From an uncultured Bacteroidia bacterium (lineage in GTDB: Bacteria > Bacteroidota > Bacteroidia > Bacteroidales > F082): a DNA stretch of 64,000 nt. The stretch is taken from contig CACXUM010000011.1 in the NCBI GenBank assembly GCA_902770835.1, positions 29,150 through 93,149 on the forward strand. The letters run 5' to 3'. The notes below the pieces were generated by a model. The model had not been told where the DNA came from. It worked only from the letters and a program-made list of their open reading frames with translations, and made no database searches. Positions 42,854-51,236 of this stretch are shown here, piece after piece. Each line of letters opens with the position of its first letter. The stretch's first letter is position 1. Position numbers and translations under genes: made by a program.

Positions 42854-42913
42854 ATGACCCAACTCCACGAATCCGACATAGAACAGATGCTAAGCGAGCA
42901 TTTTGCTGGCTAA
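42854..42913 (+). pseudogene. Orphan 5' end of hsdR
   Basis: The first 38 bases (42854-42891) repeat the start of hsdR at 45065-45102 with one A/G difference, encoding MTQLHESDIEQML. The copy then diverges and stops after 19 codons. It begins five bases after the Fic stop, where the original hsdR start would be expected, and marks the left edge of the rloAB insertion. Confidence 0.85.
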
Positions 42914-42991
42914 AGAATAGTCTTTATTTATGATTTTTGCAAAAAAATGCAAAAAATTGAAATAAAGTAGTGCGTATTTGATTATAATGTG

Positions 42992-42999
42992 TACTTTTG
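42992..42999 (+). promoter_or_regulatory. -7 box of rloA-rloB-hsdR
   Basis: Reads TACTTTTG, 27 bases before the rloA ATG at 43027. It should now also drive hsdR. Confidence 0.65.
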
Positions 43000-43026
43000 C
43001 GGACAAATAAGAAAAGAAATAGGATT

Positions 43027-44325
43027 ATGCTTTTACAGTTTTCATTCAGTAATTTCAAAAGTTTCAAGGACGAAACAGTTTTAAATCTCATCGCCCCAAA
43101 TGCGGCAAAATATGACTATTACGCGCATAAGACAATATTTAGAAACGCCGTTTTAAGGACAGCAACGGTCTATGGATCTAATGCAAGCGGTAAAACAAAA
43201 CTTTTTGAGGCTTTTGATTTTATGAAATCAGTTGTTTGCCCTCCTCGGGGAAAAGATAAAATCCCAGTCCTTGACTATTGGCAGACCAAATATGACACTT
43301 TCCGACTGAATACCTATTCAGTGGAACAAGATTCTTTTTTTGAGGCGGTTTTTATCATCGAAGGCACCCAGTATCGTTATGGTTTTGAACTGAGCCATAA
43401 AGAGATTATTGCTGAATGGCTGTATATGAAGACAAAACGCGAAATCAATGTCTTTTCTAGAGAACGGAATTCCTCGATTATTTATAAGGACAAGCACTTT
43501 AATGCCAAGGTGGCTGACAATATTATTTCTGCGGATATGGTTTCTTCGACAGCAAGTTTCTTGGCTGTGTTGAGTACATTCAATGAACCCTTGGCCACTA
43601 AAGTGGTTGATTGGTTTAGAAATGTAACGGTAATCTCTGCCAACGACATCCGTTCTGCCTTGACTTATCCCATACATGTTTTGGCAGACAATAACCGTAA
43701 AAATGAAATCGTCAATTTCATGAAAGCGTTTGACTTCAACATTGAAGATATGAATCTGCATGAACTTCCCGTTTCGGAAATACCGGAGAAAATCAAGGAG
43801 ATGATTGGCGAGGACAATCTGAAAGGGAAAATGTTCGACGGCGTGAATACCTTGCACAAGCAATATAACGAATTGTACGAAAGGACAAAAGATGTGTGGT
43901 TCTCGATGGAGAAGGACGAATCATACGGAACCAACCGTTTGTTTGCGCTCAGTTGGGCTATCATTTCATCATTGAAGAATGGTACGGTGTTGTTCATCGA
44001 TGAATTTGACAGTGGCATCCATCCTTCCATTGCTCGCCTGATTGTGGAATTATATTATAGGTGCAATACAAACGCGCAGCTTGTCATTAATACGCAAAAT
44101 GCATCGATGTTGAATTATGAAACCCAGGATGGGAAGAAATTGTTTTTGAAACATCAAATCTATCTTGTGGACAAGAACAGATATGGTGAGTCTGTCCTTA
44201 CGCCTTTGTCGGATTTCAGCAACGATATGCGTTCAAATATGGAGAAACTTTATCTCGAAGGTGATTTCGGCGGAGTTCCTTTCGTCAGCATTGACCGTTT
44301 TTTAGATTTGATAAAACAGGAATAG
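43027..44325 (+). CDS. RloA-like AAA ATPase (AAA_15/OLD-like)
   Basis: A 432-residue SMC/OLD-type ATPase. It begins LLQFSFSNFKSFKDETVLNL, has Walker A GSNASGKTKLFEAF (about 51-64), and has near the C-terminus GTVLFIDEFDSGIHPSIARL with Walker B and a downstream His. Such ATPases next to RloB are the 'restriction-linked ORFs' first noted in Campylobacter type I loci and are comparable to ATPase plus TOPRIM/RloB pairs of abortive-infection systems (AbiL, PARIS-like); that comparison is from memory. The ATG at 43027 is chosen because the upstream alternative overlaps the promoter. The stop is two bases before rloB. Confidence 0.8.
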   Translation: MLLQFSFSNFKSFKDETVLNLIAPNAAKYDYYAHKTIFRNAVLRTATVYGSNASGKTKLFEAFDFMKSVVCPPRGKDKIPVLDYWQTKYDTFRLNTYSVEQDSFFEAVFIIEGTQYRYGFELSHKEIIAEWLYMKTKREINVFSRERNSSIIYKDKHFNAKVADNIISADMVSSTASFLAVLSTFNEPLATKVVDWFRNVTVISANDIRSALTYPIHVLADNNRKNEIVNFMKAFDFNIEDMNLHELPVSEIPEKIKEMIGEDNLKGKMFDGVNTLHKQYNELYERTKDVWFSMEKDESYGTNRLFALSWAIISSLKNGTVLFIDEFDSGIHPSIARLIVELYYRCNTNAQLVINTQNASMLNYETQDGKKLFLKHQIYLVDKNRYGESVLTPLSDFSNDMRSNMEKLYLEGDFGGVPFVSIDRFLDLIKQE

Positions 44326-44327
44326 TT

Positions 44328-45068
44328 ATGGCGAGAAATCATACACATTCGGTCATTCAACGAAAGAATCAGAACACGAAGAAGATACAAAAGATTCTTT
44401 TATATGTTGAAGGTAGAAACACGGAGCCGAGTTATTTCGACTTGTTGAAGAGGAGCAACTGCACTCAGATTCCTGTGACTGTTAGAGGCCATGGGATAGG
44501 TGCTTGTGTTGACTTTGTAAACGAGGCTGCAGGAAAATACAATAGCCTTCCTGCCAAGGAAAAAGCCAAGTACAAGCAAAAATGGTTGGTCTTTGATAAT
44601 GATGGTCATGAGGATTTTGCGGAAGGAATACGGCTTGCTAGAAACCATGGTTTCAGAGTGGCGTTTTCCAATATGTGCATTGAGTATTGGTTTATGTTGC
44701 ATTTTTACCCTCATGACGGTATTGCAATACCATTGAAAGGTGACAGCCATTCGAAAGCACAGATAGATGAAATCAATAAATTTATAAAAAGATACAATAG
44801 GAGTAATGATGCTAATGTCAAGTTGTACGATGAAGAAAGCAAGAAGGTGGAAGAGGATTTCTTTGACTTAATGCTTGCCATTGATACTACAACACGCCAC
44901 CATAGAATTGAGGATGCTTGCCAACGGGCAAATGGGATTCATCAGACAAAGAAAGGAAATGGTGCAGAGTTTTTAGAATCCGTAACAACCATGTATGAAT
45001 TGATGGAGGAATTGGGAACGGTAAGGAGGGATAAAGACGGTAATTTTATATTAAACAACAAATTATGA
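44328..45068 (+). CDS. rloB: RloB-family protein
   Basis: A 246-residue RloB protein. The N-terminal ILLYVEGRNTEPSYFDLLKR (about 24-43) carries the conserved EGxxTEPxYF motif, and KQKWLVFDNDGHEDF (about 84-98) supplies the D-x-D strand of a TOPRIM-like metal site. CIEYWFMLHFYPHDG is the family's third block. RloB is thought to be the nuclease or effector partner of the RloA ATPase; direct biochemistry is limited. Its stop overlaps the hsdR ATG by four bases, which couples it to hsdR translation. Confidence 0.85.
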   Translation: MARNHTHSVIQRKNQNTKKIQKILLYVEGRNTEPSYFDLLKRSNCTQIPVTVRGHGIGACVDFVNEAAGKYNSLPAKEKAKYKQKWLVFDNDGHEDFAEGIRLARNHGFRVAFSNMCIEYWFMLHFYPHDGIAIPLKGDSHSKAQIDEINKFIKRYNRSNDANVKLYDEESKKVEEDFFDLMLAIDTTTRHHRIEDACQRANGIHQTKKGNGAEFLESVTTMYELMEELGTVRRDKDGNFILNNKL

Positions 45069-48000
45069 CCCAACTCCACGAATCCGACATAGAGCAGATG
45101 CTCATAGACCAACTGAAAGCCAAAGGCTATCAGTACCTCTATGGTCCCGATATTGCGCCCGATGGCGAGACTCCCATGCGTGCCAGTTTTGAGGAAGTGG
45201 TGCTTCGCGACAAATTGGAAAAGGCGGTGAAACGGCTCAATCCGTCGTTGCCTTATTCCGTGCAGGACGAGGCCATTAAGACGGTGCTGCGTATCAGCTC
45301 GCCCGATGTGTTGGCCAACAACGAGGAATTTCACCGCCTACTGACTGAAGGCGTCCCGGTATCGGTGTTCAAAGACGGCGTGGAGCGTGGCGAAAGGGTG
45401 TGGCTCGTTGACTTCAACGACCCGTGGAACAACGAGTTTACGGTGGCCAATCAGTTCACCATCATCGAGAACGGCCACAACCGCCGCCCCGATGTGCTGC
45501 TCTTTGTGAACGGGCTGCCCTTGGTCATCTTTGAACTGAAAAATGCCGCCGACGAGAACGCCACCCTGCAAAGTGCCTATCGGCAGATTGAGACTTACAA
45601 GCAACAGATTCCGTCGCTGTTCACCTACAATGCGTTGGTTATTATTTCCGATGGTCTAGAGGCACGTGCAGGCTCGCTTTCGGCAGGCTTCAGCCGATTC
45701 ACGGCATGGAAAAGCGATGATGGAGAGAATATCGCTTCGAATCTGGTGAGCGAGTTGGAAGTGTTGGTCAACGGCATGTTGCGTAAGGACACTCTGCTTG
45801 ATTTGGTGCAGTCATTCACGGTGTTTGAGAAACAGAAACAAGAAGACTTAAAGACGGGTCTCACCACCATCAAGACGGTGAAGAAGATTGCCGCTTATCA
45901 CCAATACTACGCTGTTAACAAGGCGGTGGAATCGACTTTACGAGCCACGGGCATCAATGCTAATAGTATGTTCTCGGAATCGCCAGCCAACTATGGCTTC
46001 AAGACGGTGAAGGAGCAACAGCCTGGCGACCATCGTGCTGGTGTGGTGTGGCACACGCAGGGTAGTGGCAAGTCGCTCACCATGGTGTTTTACACGGGCA
46101 AAATCGTGCAGCGGCTCAGCAACCCGACCATTGTCGTCATCACCGACCGTAATGACTTGGACGACCAGCTTTTCGACACCTTCACGGGTGCGAAACAACT
46201 CTTGCGGCAGACACCCGTCCAGGCCGAAAGTCGTGAGCACTTAAAGAAACTGTTGTCGGTGCATTCAGGTGGCGTGATATTCACTACCATTCAGAAATTC
46301 CAACCCGAATCGGGCAATGTTTATGACACACTCACCGACCGCAGCAATGTCATCGTAATGGCCGACGAGGCACACCGTACCCAATACGGTTTCAAGGCCA
46401 AGACGGTGGACGTACGCAACGAGGCTGATGAAGTGATTGGCTCGGAAATCAAATACGGTTTTGCCAAATACTTGCGCGATGCCTTGCCTAATGCCACCTA
46501 TCTTGGTTTCACAGGAACACCCATCGAGAAAGAGGACAAGAATACACCGGCAGTGTTCGGCAATTACATTGACGTTTACGACATCGCCCAAGCGGTGGAG
46601 GATGGCGCCACGGTGCGCATCTATTACGAAAGCCGTTTGGCCAAAGTAGAGCTCAGCGATGAAGGTCGCCAACTGGTGGAAGACCTCGACAAAGAGTTGG
46701 AAACCGAGGACATGAACGATGTCCAAAAAGCCAAGGCGAAATGGACACAGCTGGAAGCGTTGATTGGCAGTCCCAACCGTTTGAAAAACATTGCCAAGGA
46801 TATTGTCACGCATTTCGAGGAGCGACAGAAAGTGTTTGAAGGCAAGGCGATGGTAGTGGCGATGAGCCGCCGTATCGCCGCCGAGTTGTACGATGAAATC
46901 ATCAAATTGCGTCCCGAGTGGCACTCCGACGACCTGTCGAAAGGTGCCGTCAAGGTGGTGATGACTTCGTCTGCCTCCGATGGCGCCAATATCGCCAAAC
47001 ACCACACCACCAAAGAGCAACGCAGGGCTTTGGCGGAACGCATGAAAGACCCCAATGATGAGTTGAAACTCGTCATCGTGCGGGATATGTGGCTCACTGG
47101 TTTCGATGTGCCCTGCCTGCACACGCTTTACATAGACAAACCGATGCAGGGCCATAACCTGATGCAGGCCATTGCCCGCGTGAACCGTGTCTATAAGGAC
47201 AAGCCAGGCGGCTTGGTGGTAGATTATCTTGGCATTGCCTCCGATTTGAAGAAGGCCTTGTCGTTCTATTCCGACTCGGGTGGCAAGGGTGACCCCACGC
47301 AGCAGCAAGAACAAGCCGTCGCTTTGATGCAGGAGAAACTGGAAGTGGTACAGCAGATGTTCTTCGGCTTCGACTACAAGCAATACTTCACCGCCGACAC
47401 ATCCGGCAAACTCTCGTGGATTCTCAAAGCCGAGGACTTCATTTTGGGCTTGGACGACGGCAAGAAGCGTTTCGTGAACGAGGTGACCGCCTTGGGCAAA
47501 GCCTTTGCCTTGGCCATTCCAAACGAAACCGCCATGGACGTGAAGGATGAAGTGGCTTTCTTCCAAGCCGTGAAAGCCCGACTTTGCAAGTTCGACCAAA
47601 CCGGCACAGGCAAGACGGACGAAGAGGTTGAAACCACTATCCGTCAGGTGATCGACCAAGCCCTTGTTTCGGAAAAGGTCATCGACTTGTTCGATGCGGC
47701 AGGCATCAAGAAGCCCGACATTTCCATTCTTTCAGAAGAGTTCCTGATGGAGTTGAAAGGCATGGAGCACAAGAACATCGCTTTGGAGGTGCTGCGGAAA
47801 CTGTTGGAAGGCGAAATCAAGGCGCGTTCCAAGTTCAATGTGGTGGAAGGCCGCACGCTGATGGAGATGCTTGACGGTTCCATCACACGCTATCACAACA
47901 AAATCATCACCGCCGCCGAGGTCATCGATGAGTTGATCAAACTCAGCAAAACCATCGTGGAAAAAGACCAAGAGGCCGAATGCATGGGCTTGACCACCTA

Positions 48001-48280
48001 CGAATACGCTTTTTATTCCGCCGTTGCCGACAACGAAAGTGCCAAGGAACTGATGGGGAAGGACAAACTCCGCGAGTTGGCGGTGGTTTTGACTGAAACC
48101 ATCCGCAAGAATTCATCCATTGACTGGACTATCAAGGAAAACGTAAGGGCGAAGATGAAAGTCGCTGTGAAACGTTTGTTGCGCAAATACGGCTATCCGC
48201 CAGATATGCAGCAATTGGCCACGGAAACGGTCTTGAAGCAAGCGGAATTGCTTGCTGAAGAGATAATCAATCAAGAATGA
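45065..48280 (+). CDS. hsdR: Type I restriction enzyme R subunit HsdR
   Basis: Motor and nuclease subunit of the type I complex, 1071 residues. The N-terminal PD-(D/E)XK nuclease has RRPDVLLFVNGLPLVIFELK (about 140-160) and the QxxxY block SAYRQIETYKQQIP. The SF2 translocase has Walker A GVVWHTQGSGKSL (about 325), VVITDRNDLD, DEAHRTQYG (about 433), GFTGTPI and the motif VI region AIARVNRVYKDKPGG. A helical C-terminal domain follows for assembly with HsdM. All motifs are intact. It is translated after rloB by start/stop overlap and precedes the second Fic gene. Confidence 0.96.
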   Translation: MTQLHESDIEQMLIDQLKAKGYQYLYGPDIAPDGETPMRASFEEVVLRDKLEKAVKRLNPSLPYSVQDEAIKTVLRISSPDVLANNEEFHRLLTEGVPVSVFKDGVERGERVWLVDFNDPWNNEFTVANQFTIIENGHNRRPDVLLFVNGLPLVIFELKNAADENATLQSAYRQIETYKQQIPSLFTYNALVIISDGLEARAGSLSAGFSRFTAWKSDDGENIASNLVSELEVLVNGMLRKDTLLDLVQSFTVFEKQKQEDLKTGLTTIKTVKKIAAYHQYYAVNKAVESTLRATGINANSMFSESPANYGFKTVKEQQPGDHRAGVVWHTQGSGKSLTMVFYTGKIVQRLSNPTIVVITDRNDLDDQLFDTFTGAKQLLRQTPVQAESREHLKKLLSVHSGGVIFTTIQKFQPESGNVYDTLTDRSNVIVMADEAHRTQYGFKAKTVDVRNEADEVIGSEIKYGFAKYLRDALPNATYLGFTGTPIEKEDKNTPAVFGNYIDVYDIAQAVEDGATVRIYYESRLAKVELSDEGRQLVEDLDKELETEDMNDVQKAKAKWTQLEALIGSPNRLKNIAKDIVTHFEERQKVFEGKAMVVAMSRRIAAELYDEIIKLRPEWHSDDLSKGAVKVVMTSSASDGANIAKHHTTKEQRRALAERMKDPNDELKLVIVRDMWLTGFDVPCLHTLYIDKPMQGHNLMQAIARVNRVYKDKPGGLVVDYLGIASDLKKALSFYSDSGGKGDPTQQQEQAVALMQEKLEVVQQMFFGFDYKQYFTADTSGKLSWILKAEDFILGLDDGKKRFVNEVTALGKAFALAIPNETAMDVKDEVAFFQAVKARLCKFDQTGTGKTDEEVETTIRQVIDQALVSEKVIDLFDAAGIKKPDISILSEEFLMELKGMEHKNIALEVLRKLLEGEIKARSKFNVVEGRTLMEMLDGSITRYHNKIITAAEVIDELIKLSKTIVEKDQEAECMGLTTYEYAFYSAVADNESAKELMGKDKLRELAVVLTETIRKNSSIDWTIKENVRAKMKVAVKRLLRKYGYPPDMQQLATETVLKQAELLAEEIINQE

Positions 48281-48318
48281 AATCTGTTTTTTTATTTGCC
48301 AATCTCACCCAAATTGTG

Positions 48319-48326
48319 TATCTTTG
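48319..48326 (+). promoter_or_regulatory. -7 box of the second Fic gene
   Basis: Reads TATCTTTG, 18 bases before the ATG at 48345. Confidence 0.65.
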
Positions 48327-48344
48327 CAATTCAATAGCAAGGGT

Positions 48345-49526
48345 ATGACCGAGGAACAATACATCAATTTCGACGAATATATCCGTCAGGGCGAGCCGCA
48401 GAAGAAGGCTCGTGCCGATGCTTGGCGCGTGGCCATTGGCTTGCAGGCCGTTGACGGGCTGAAAACGTCAGCCTACCTTCAGGAGACCGCCCGCCGCAAC
48501 ATCGAAGGCGACATCACCATCGACGAGGCCAAGGAATTGGTCAACCAATACTATATCAAGAAAACCACGCACGAAGAGGGCGATGCCAACGTGGAAGAGG
48601 CCGACAAGGTTTCGACGAACATATCAAAACTGCTGCAAACCGACTCGTTCACCTATAGCGTGGCAGGCTTTGCGGCCATCCACAGGGCCATCTTCAACGG
48701 CGTTTTCAAACATGCGGGCCGCTTCAGGGACTACGACATCACGAAAAAGGAGTGGGTTTTGCGTGGCGACACGGTGTTTTATGCCCATTGGGAGGATTTG
48801 CAGATGACCCTCCAATACGACTTGGACCAGGAATGGCAATTCGATTATAAGTCGTTGGAGAAGAACCAGTTGGTTGAACATTTCGCCAAGTTCGTTTCGG
48901 GCATTTGGCAGATTCATCCTTTCGGCGAGGGCAACACCCGCACCACGGCCATTTTCACCATCAAATACCTGCGCTCGTTGGGCTTCGATGTGAACAACGA
49001 CTTGTTTGAACAACATTCGTGGTATTTCCGCAACGCACTCGTCCGTGCCAACTATCGTAATGTGGCCAAAGGCATCGATTACGAGCCTGTCTTTTTGGTG
49101 CGCTTCTTCCGCAATTTGCTTCTCGGAGAGGAAAATGCGCTGAAAAACCGCTATATGATGATTGACCCGCCCGAGGAATGGAAGATGCCGGAAGCAGAAC
49201 AACCCCCCGACAACCTACCCGACAAGTTACCCGACAAGTTACCCGACAAGTTACCCGACAAGTTACCCGACAAGTTGCTTCCTAAGAATCAGAAAATCAT
49301 TAGTTTATTGATGGTTGTCGGGTTGAAGGAATTTTCCATAAAAGAAATGCTTGAGCATCTTGGCTTGAAGAATAGGGAGAGTTTTATGGAGGTATATCTT
49401 GAGCCTGCATTAAAGGAAAAGTTTGTCCGCAGGCTCTATCCCGACAAACCTAATCATCCACGACAAAAGTATCTGTTGACGACAAAAGGTACGGTGTTGT
49501 ACAACGAAATCATCTCAAGTCACTGA
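48345..49526 (+). CDS. Fic-family protein with VbhA-like N-terminus, second copy
   Basis: A 393-residue Fic protein. The N-terminal 60 residues (AIGLQAVDGLKTSAYL, ETARRNIEGDITIDEAKELV) look like a fused VbhA-type antitoxin helix that blocks the ATP site. The catalytic loop is HPFGEGNTRTTAIF (about 190-203), intact at His, Phe, Glu, Gly, Asn and Arg. A linker of repeated PDKL units (about 288-312) leads to a C-terminal winged helix (KEFSIKEMLEHLGLKNRESFM). The ATG at 48345 is preferred over a TTG that overlaps the -7 box. It is not related in detail to the other Fic protein of this island, so the two were probably acquired separately. Confidence 0.88.
   Translation: MTEEQYINFDEYIRQGEPQKKARADAWRVAIGLQAVDGLKTSAYLQETARRNIEGDITIDEAKELVNQYYIKKTTHEEGDANVEEADKVSTNISKLLQTDSFTYSVAGFAAIHRAIFNGVFKHAGRFRDYDITKKEWVLRGDTVFYAHWEDLQMTLQYDLDQEWQFDYKSLEKNQLVEHFAKFVSGIWQIHPFGEGNTRTTAIFTIKYLRSLGFDVNNDLFEQHSWYFRNALVRANYRNVAKGIDYEPVFLVRFFRNLLLGEENALKNRYMMIDPPEEWKMPEAEQPPDNLPDKLPDKLPDKLPDKLPDKLLPKNQKIISLLMVVGLKEFSIKEMLEHLGLKNRESFMEVYLEPALKEKFVRRLYPDKPNHPRQKYLLTTKGTVLYNEIISSH
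49206..49277 (+). repeat. 12-bp tandem repeat in the second Fic linker
   Basis: Six units of CCCGACAAGTTA, four of them perfect and the first and last varied, in frame, encoding repeated P-D-K-L. Confidence 0.9.
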
Positions 49527-49813
49527 TTTTTCCCCCAACTTTCCACCCAAATCCAAAGCCGCCACATCAAATAGCCCCAAGCGAAGAAAAGAATGTAGAA
49601 AATCCATTTAGGGACGGAGGTCTGGTAAGCGTCCTCGTTGACGATTTCCGAGTATTGCTCGGTGGGAATGTCGGCATAGTAATAGGCTCCCGCGCCAAAG
49701 TCGTAGCCTTCGACGAGGCCGAATTTGTTGGCCATAATCCAGCCGGCCAAAAACAAAGTGATTACCACCACGACGATGGTAATCACTTTGAATATTTTGT
49801 GGTTTTTGTCCAT
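49520..49813 (-). CDS. Small two-helix membrane protein
   Basis: A 97-residue protein with membrane helices at about 8-28 (IVVVVITLFLAGWIMANKFG) and 70-90 (WIFYILFFAWGYLMWRLWIW), joined by a Tyr- and Glu-rich loop. I do not recognise a family. Its start codon overlaps the stop of the YeiH-type exporter gene by one base (TAATG), so it is probably an accessory subunit or companion of that carrier. It is convergent with the second Fic gene, overlapping its end by seven bases. Confidence 0.7.
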   Translation of the reverse strand: MDKNHKIFKVITIVVVVITLFLAGWIMANKFGLVEGYDFGAGAYYYADIPTEQYSEIVNEDAYQTSVPKWIFYILFFAWGYLMWRLWIWVESWGKNQ

Positions 49814-51150
49814 TATTTGAACATATCCAGATTCGGGACTTCAAATATGGCTCCAGAGAGGAGGAACCACACGGCAAACAGCGTGAGGGCGATGTTGAAC
49901 AACTGGCCGATGATGTAGAGCCAGAGCACCTTGCCGCCTTGCATCTGCTTGAAGAGGGTCTTGAAGTTGGTGTCCAATCCGATGCTGGTGAAGGCCAAGA
50001 CGAAAGCCCAGTTCTTGTATTGGTCGAGGACGCCGTTGATGGCTTTCACGTCGCCACCGAGAGGTTTGACGATGAAGGAAGCGACCAACGAAGCCACAAA
50101 GAAACCGATGATGAACTTCGGGAAACGGGTCCAGATTTCGCTGGCACCGACTTTTTGGTTCGGGTCTTTGTCAACCTTGGTGGCGAAGAAGATGGCCACG
50201 AAGAAAGCGATGAAACCGATGAGGATGTTTTGGATCATCTTGACCATGGAAGCGACTTGCTCGGCTTCTTCGCCGAGGGCGCTACCGGCCAGCACCACGG
50301 CACCCGTCGAGTCCACGGTGCCGCCGATGAGGGCGCCGCCCATCATTTGGTTCATGCCGCAGGCGCGGATAATCATCGGCTCGAACACCATCATCAGGAT
50401 GGTGAAAATGATGGAAATGGAGATGGCCAACGAGAGGTCTTCCTTCTTGGCTTTGGAAGCCGCACCCGTGGCAATGGCCGCGCTGGTGCCGCACACCGAG
50501 GTGGCCGAAGCCAAGGTGATGACCAACGGCTTGTTGTCGATTTTCAGGACTTTGGTGCCGAGCCACCACATGAAGATGATGACGATAGGCGTGACAATCC
50601 ATGCGATGCCGAGGCCGTAGAGGCCGAACTTGGCGATGTTGCTGAACAGCACCGAGAAGCCCATGATGACCAGGCCCGTCTTGATGTAGAACTCCGTGCG
50701 GATGGCGGGTTTCAGCCATTCGGGAGTGCCGACGGTGTTAGAGATGAGCAGGCCGATGAGCAAGGCCCAGAAAGCCCATTCGAGGTACATCTTGAGGGTG
50801 TATTCGGCACTAATCATTCTGACTACGACACAGATGAGGAACAGCACGACGAAGGCAGGGATGAACTTGCCGATTTTCTCGCCTTGCAGTTTGATGCCGA
50901 TACCAAACAGGATGCCCGTCACCAAGAAGGTGCGGAGCAGTTTAATCCAAAACTCGCCGTTGAATTGTGTGGCCAAGGATTTCTTTGTTTCCACGTTCTC
51001 CCACCAGTGCCAGGTGCCGAACTTGGCGGCGGAGAAATCAAATGAACCAGTCAGCACGGCGATGCAGGCCACCGCGATGACGATGAAGCCGATCCAAACG
51101 GCGAGCCAGTCTTCTTTTTTCCAGAGGTTGGATGCGTTGTTGTTTGCCAT
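49813..51150 (-). CDS. YeiH-family putative sulfate exporter
   Basis: A 445-residue polytopic protein of the YeiH/Cons_hypoth698 family with about eleven helices. Typical blocks are AIVTGAASKAKKEDLSLAIS-like (AAIATGAASKAKKEDLSLAI), SVCGTSAAIA, and GALIGGTVDSTGAVVLAGSA. The family is annotated as a sulfate or anion exporter on limited evidence. A long N-terminal segment (1-75) with an extra helix precedes the conserved core. A small membrane protein is co-translated after it. An octamer repeat separates it from the upstream porin gene. Confidence 0.85.
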   Translation of the reverse strand: MANNNASNLWKKEDWLAVWIGFIVIAVACIAVLTGSFDFSAAKFGTWHWWENVETKKSLATQFNGEFWIKLLRTFLVTGILFGIGIKLQGEKIGKFIPAFVVLFLICVVVRMISAEYTLKMYLEWAFWALLIGLLISNTVGTPEWLKPAIRTEFYIKTGLVIMGFSVLFSNIAKFGLYGLGIAWIVTPIVIIFMWWLGTKVLKIDNKPLVITLASATSVCGTSAAIATGAASKAKKEDLSLAISISIIFTILMMVFEPMIIRACGMNQMMGGALIGGTVDSTGAVVLAGSALGEEAEQVASMVKMIQNILIGFIAFFVAIFFATKVDKDPNQKVGASEIWTRFPKFIIGFFVASLVASFIVKPLGGDVKAINGVLDQYKNWAFVLAFTSIGLDTNFKTLFKQMQGGKVLWLYIIGQLFNIALTLFAVWFLLSGAIFEVPNLDMFK

Positions 51151-51166
51151 AGTGTATATTTTTTTT

Positions 51167-51232
51167 GACTTCGAGACTTCGGGACGCGAGACTTCGAGAC
51201 CCTAAGTCCCATAGTCTCGTAGTCCCGCAGTC
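51167..51232. repeat. Degenerate 8-bp repeat between the porin and YeiH genes
   Basis: On the minus strand successive units read GACTGCGG, GACTACGA, GACTATGG, GACTTAGG, GTCTCGAA, GTCTCGCG and so on. The left part is complementary to the right part, so the 66 bases can also fold as an imperfect hairpin. Confidence 0.65.
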
Positions 51233-51236
51233 AATT

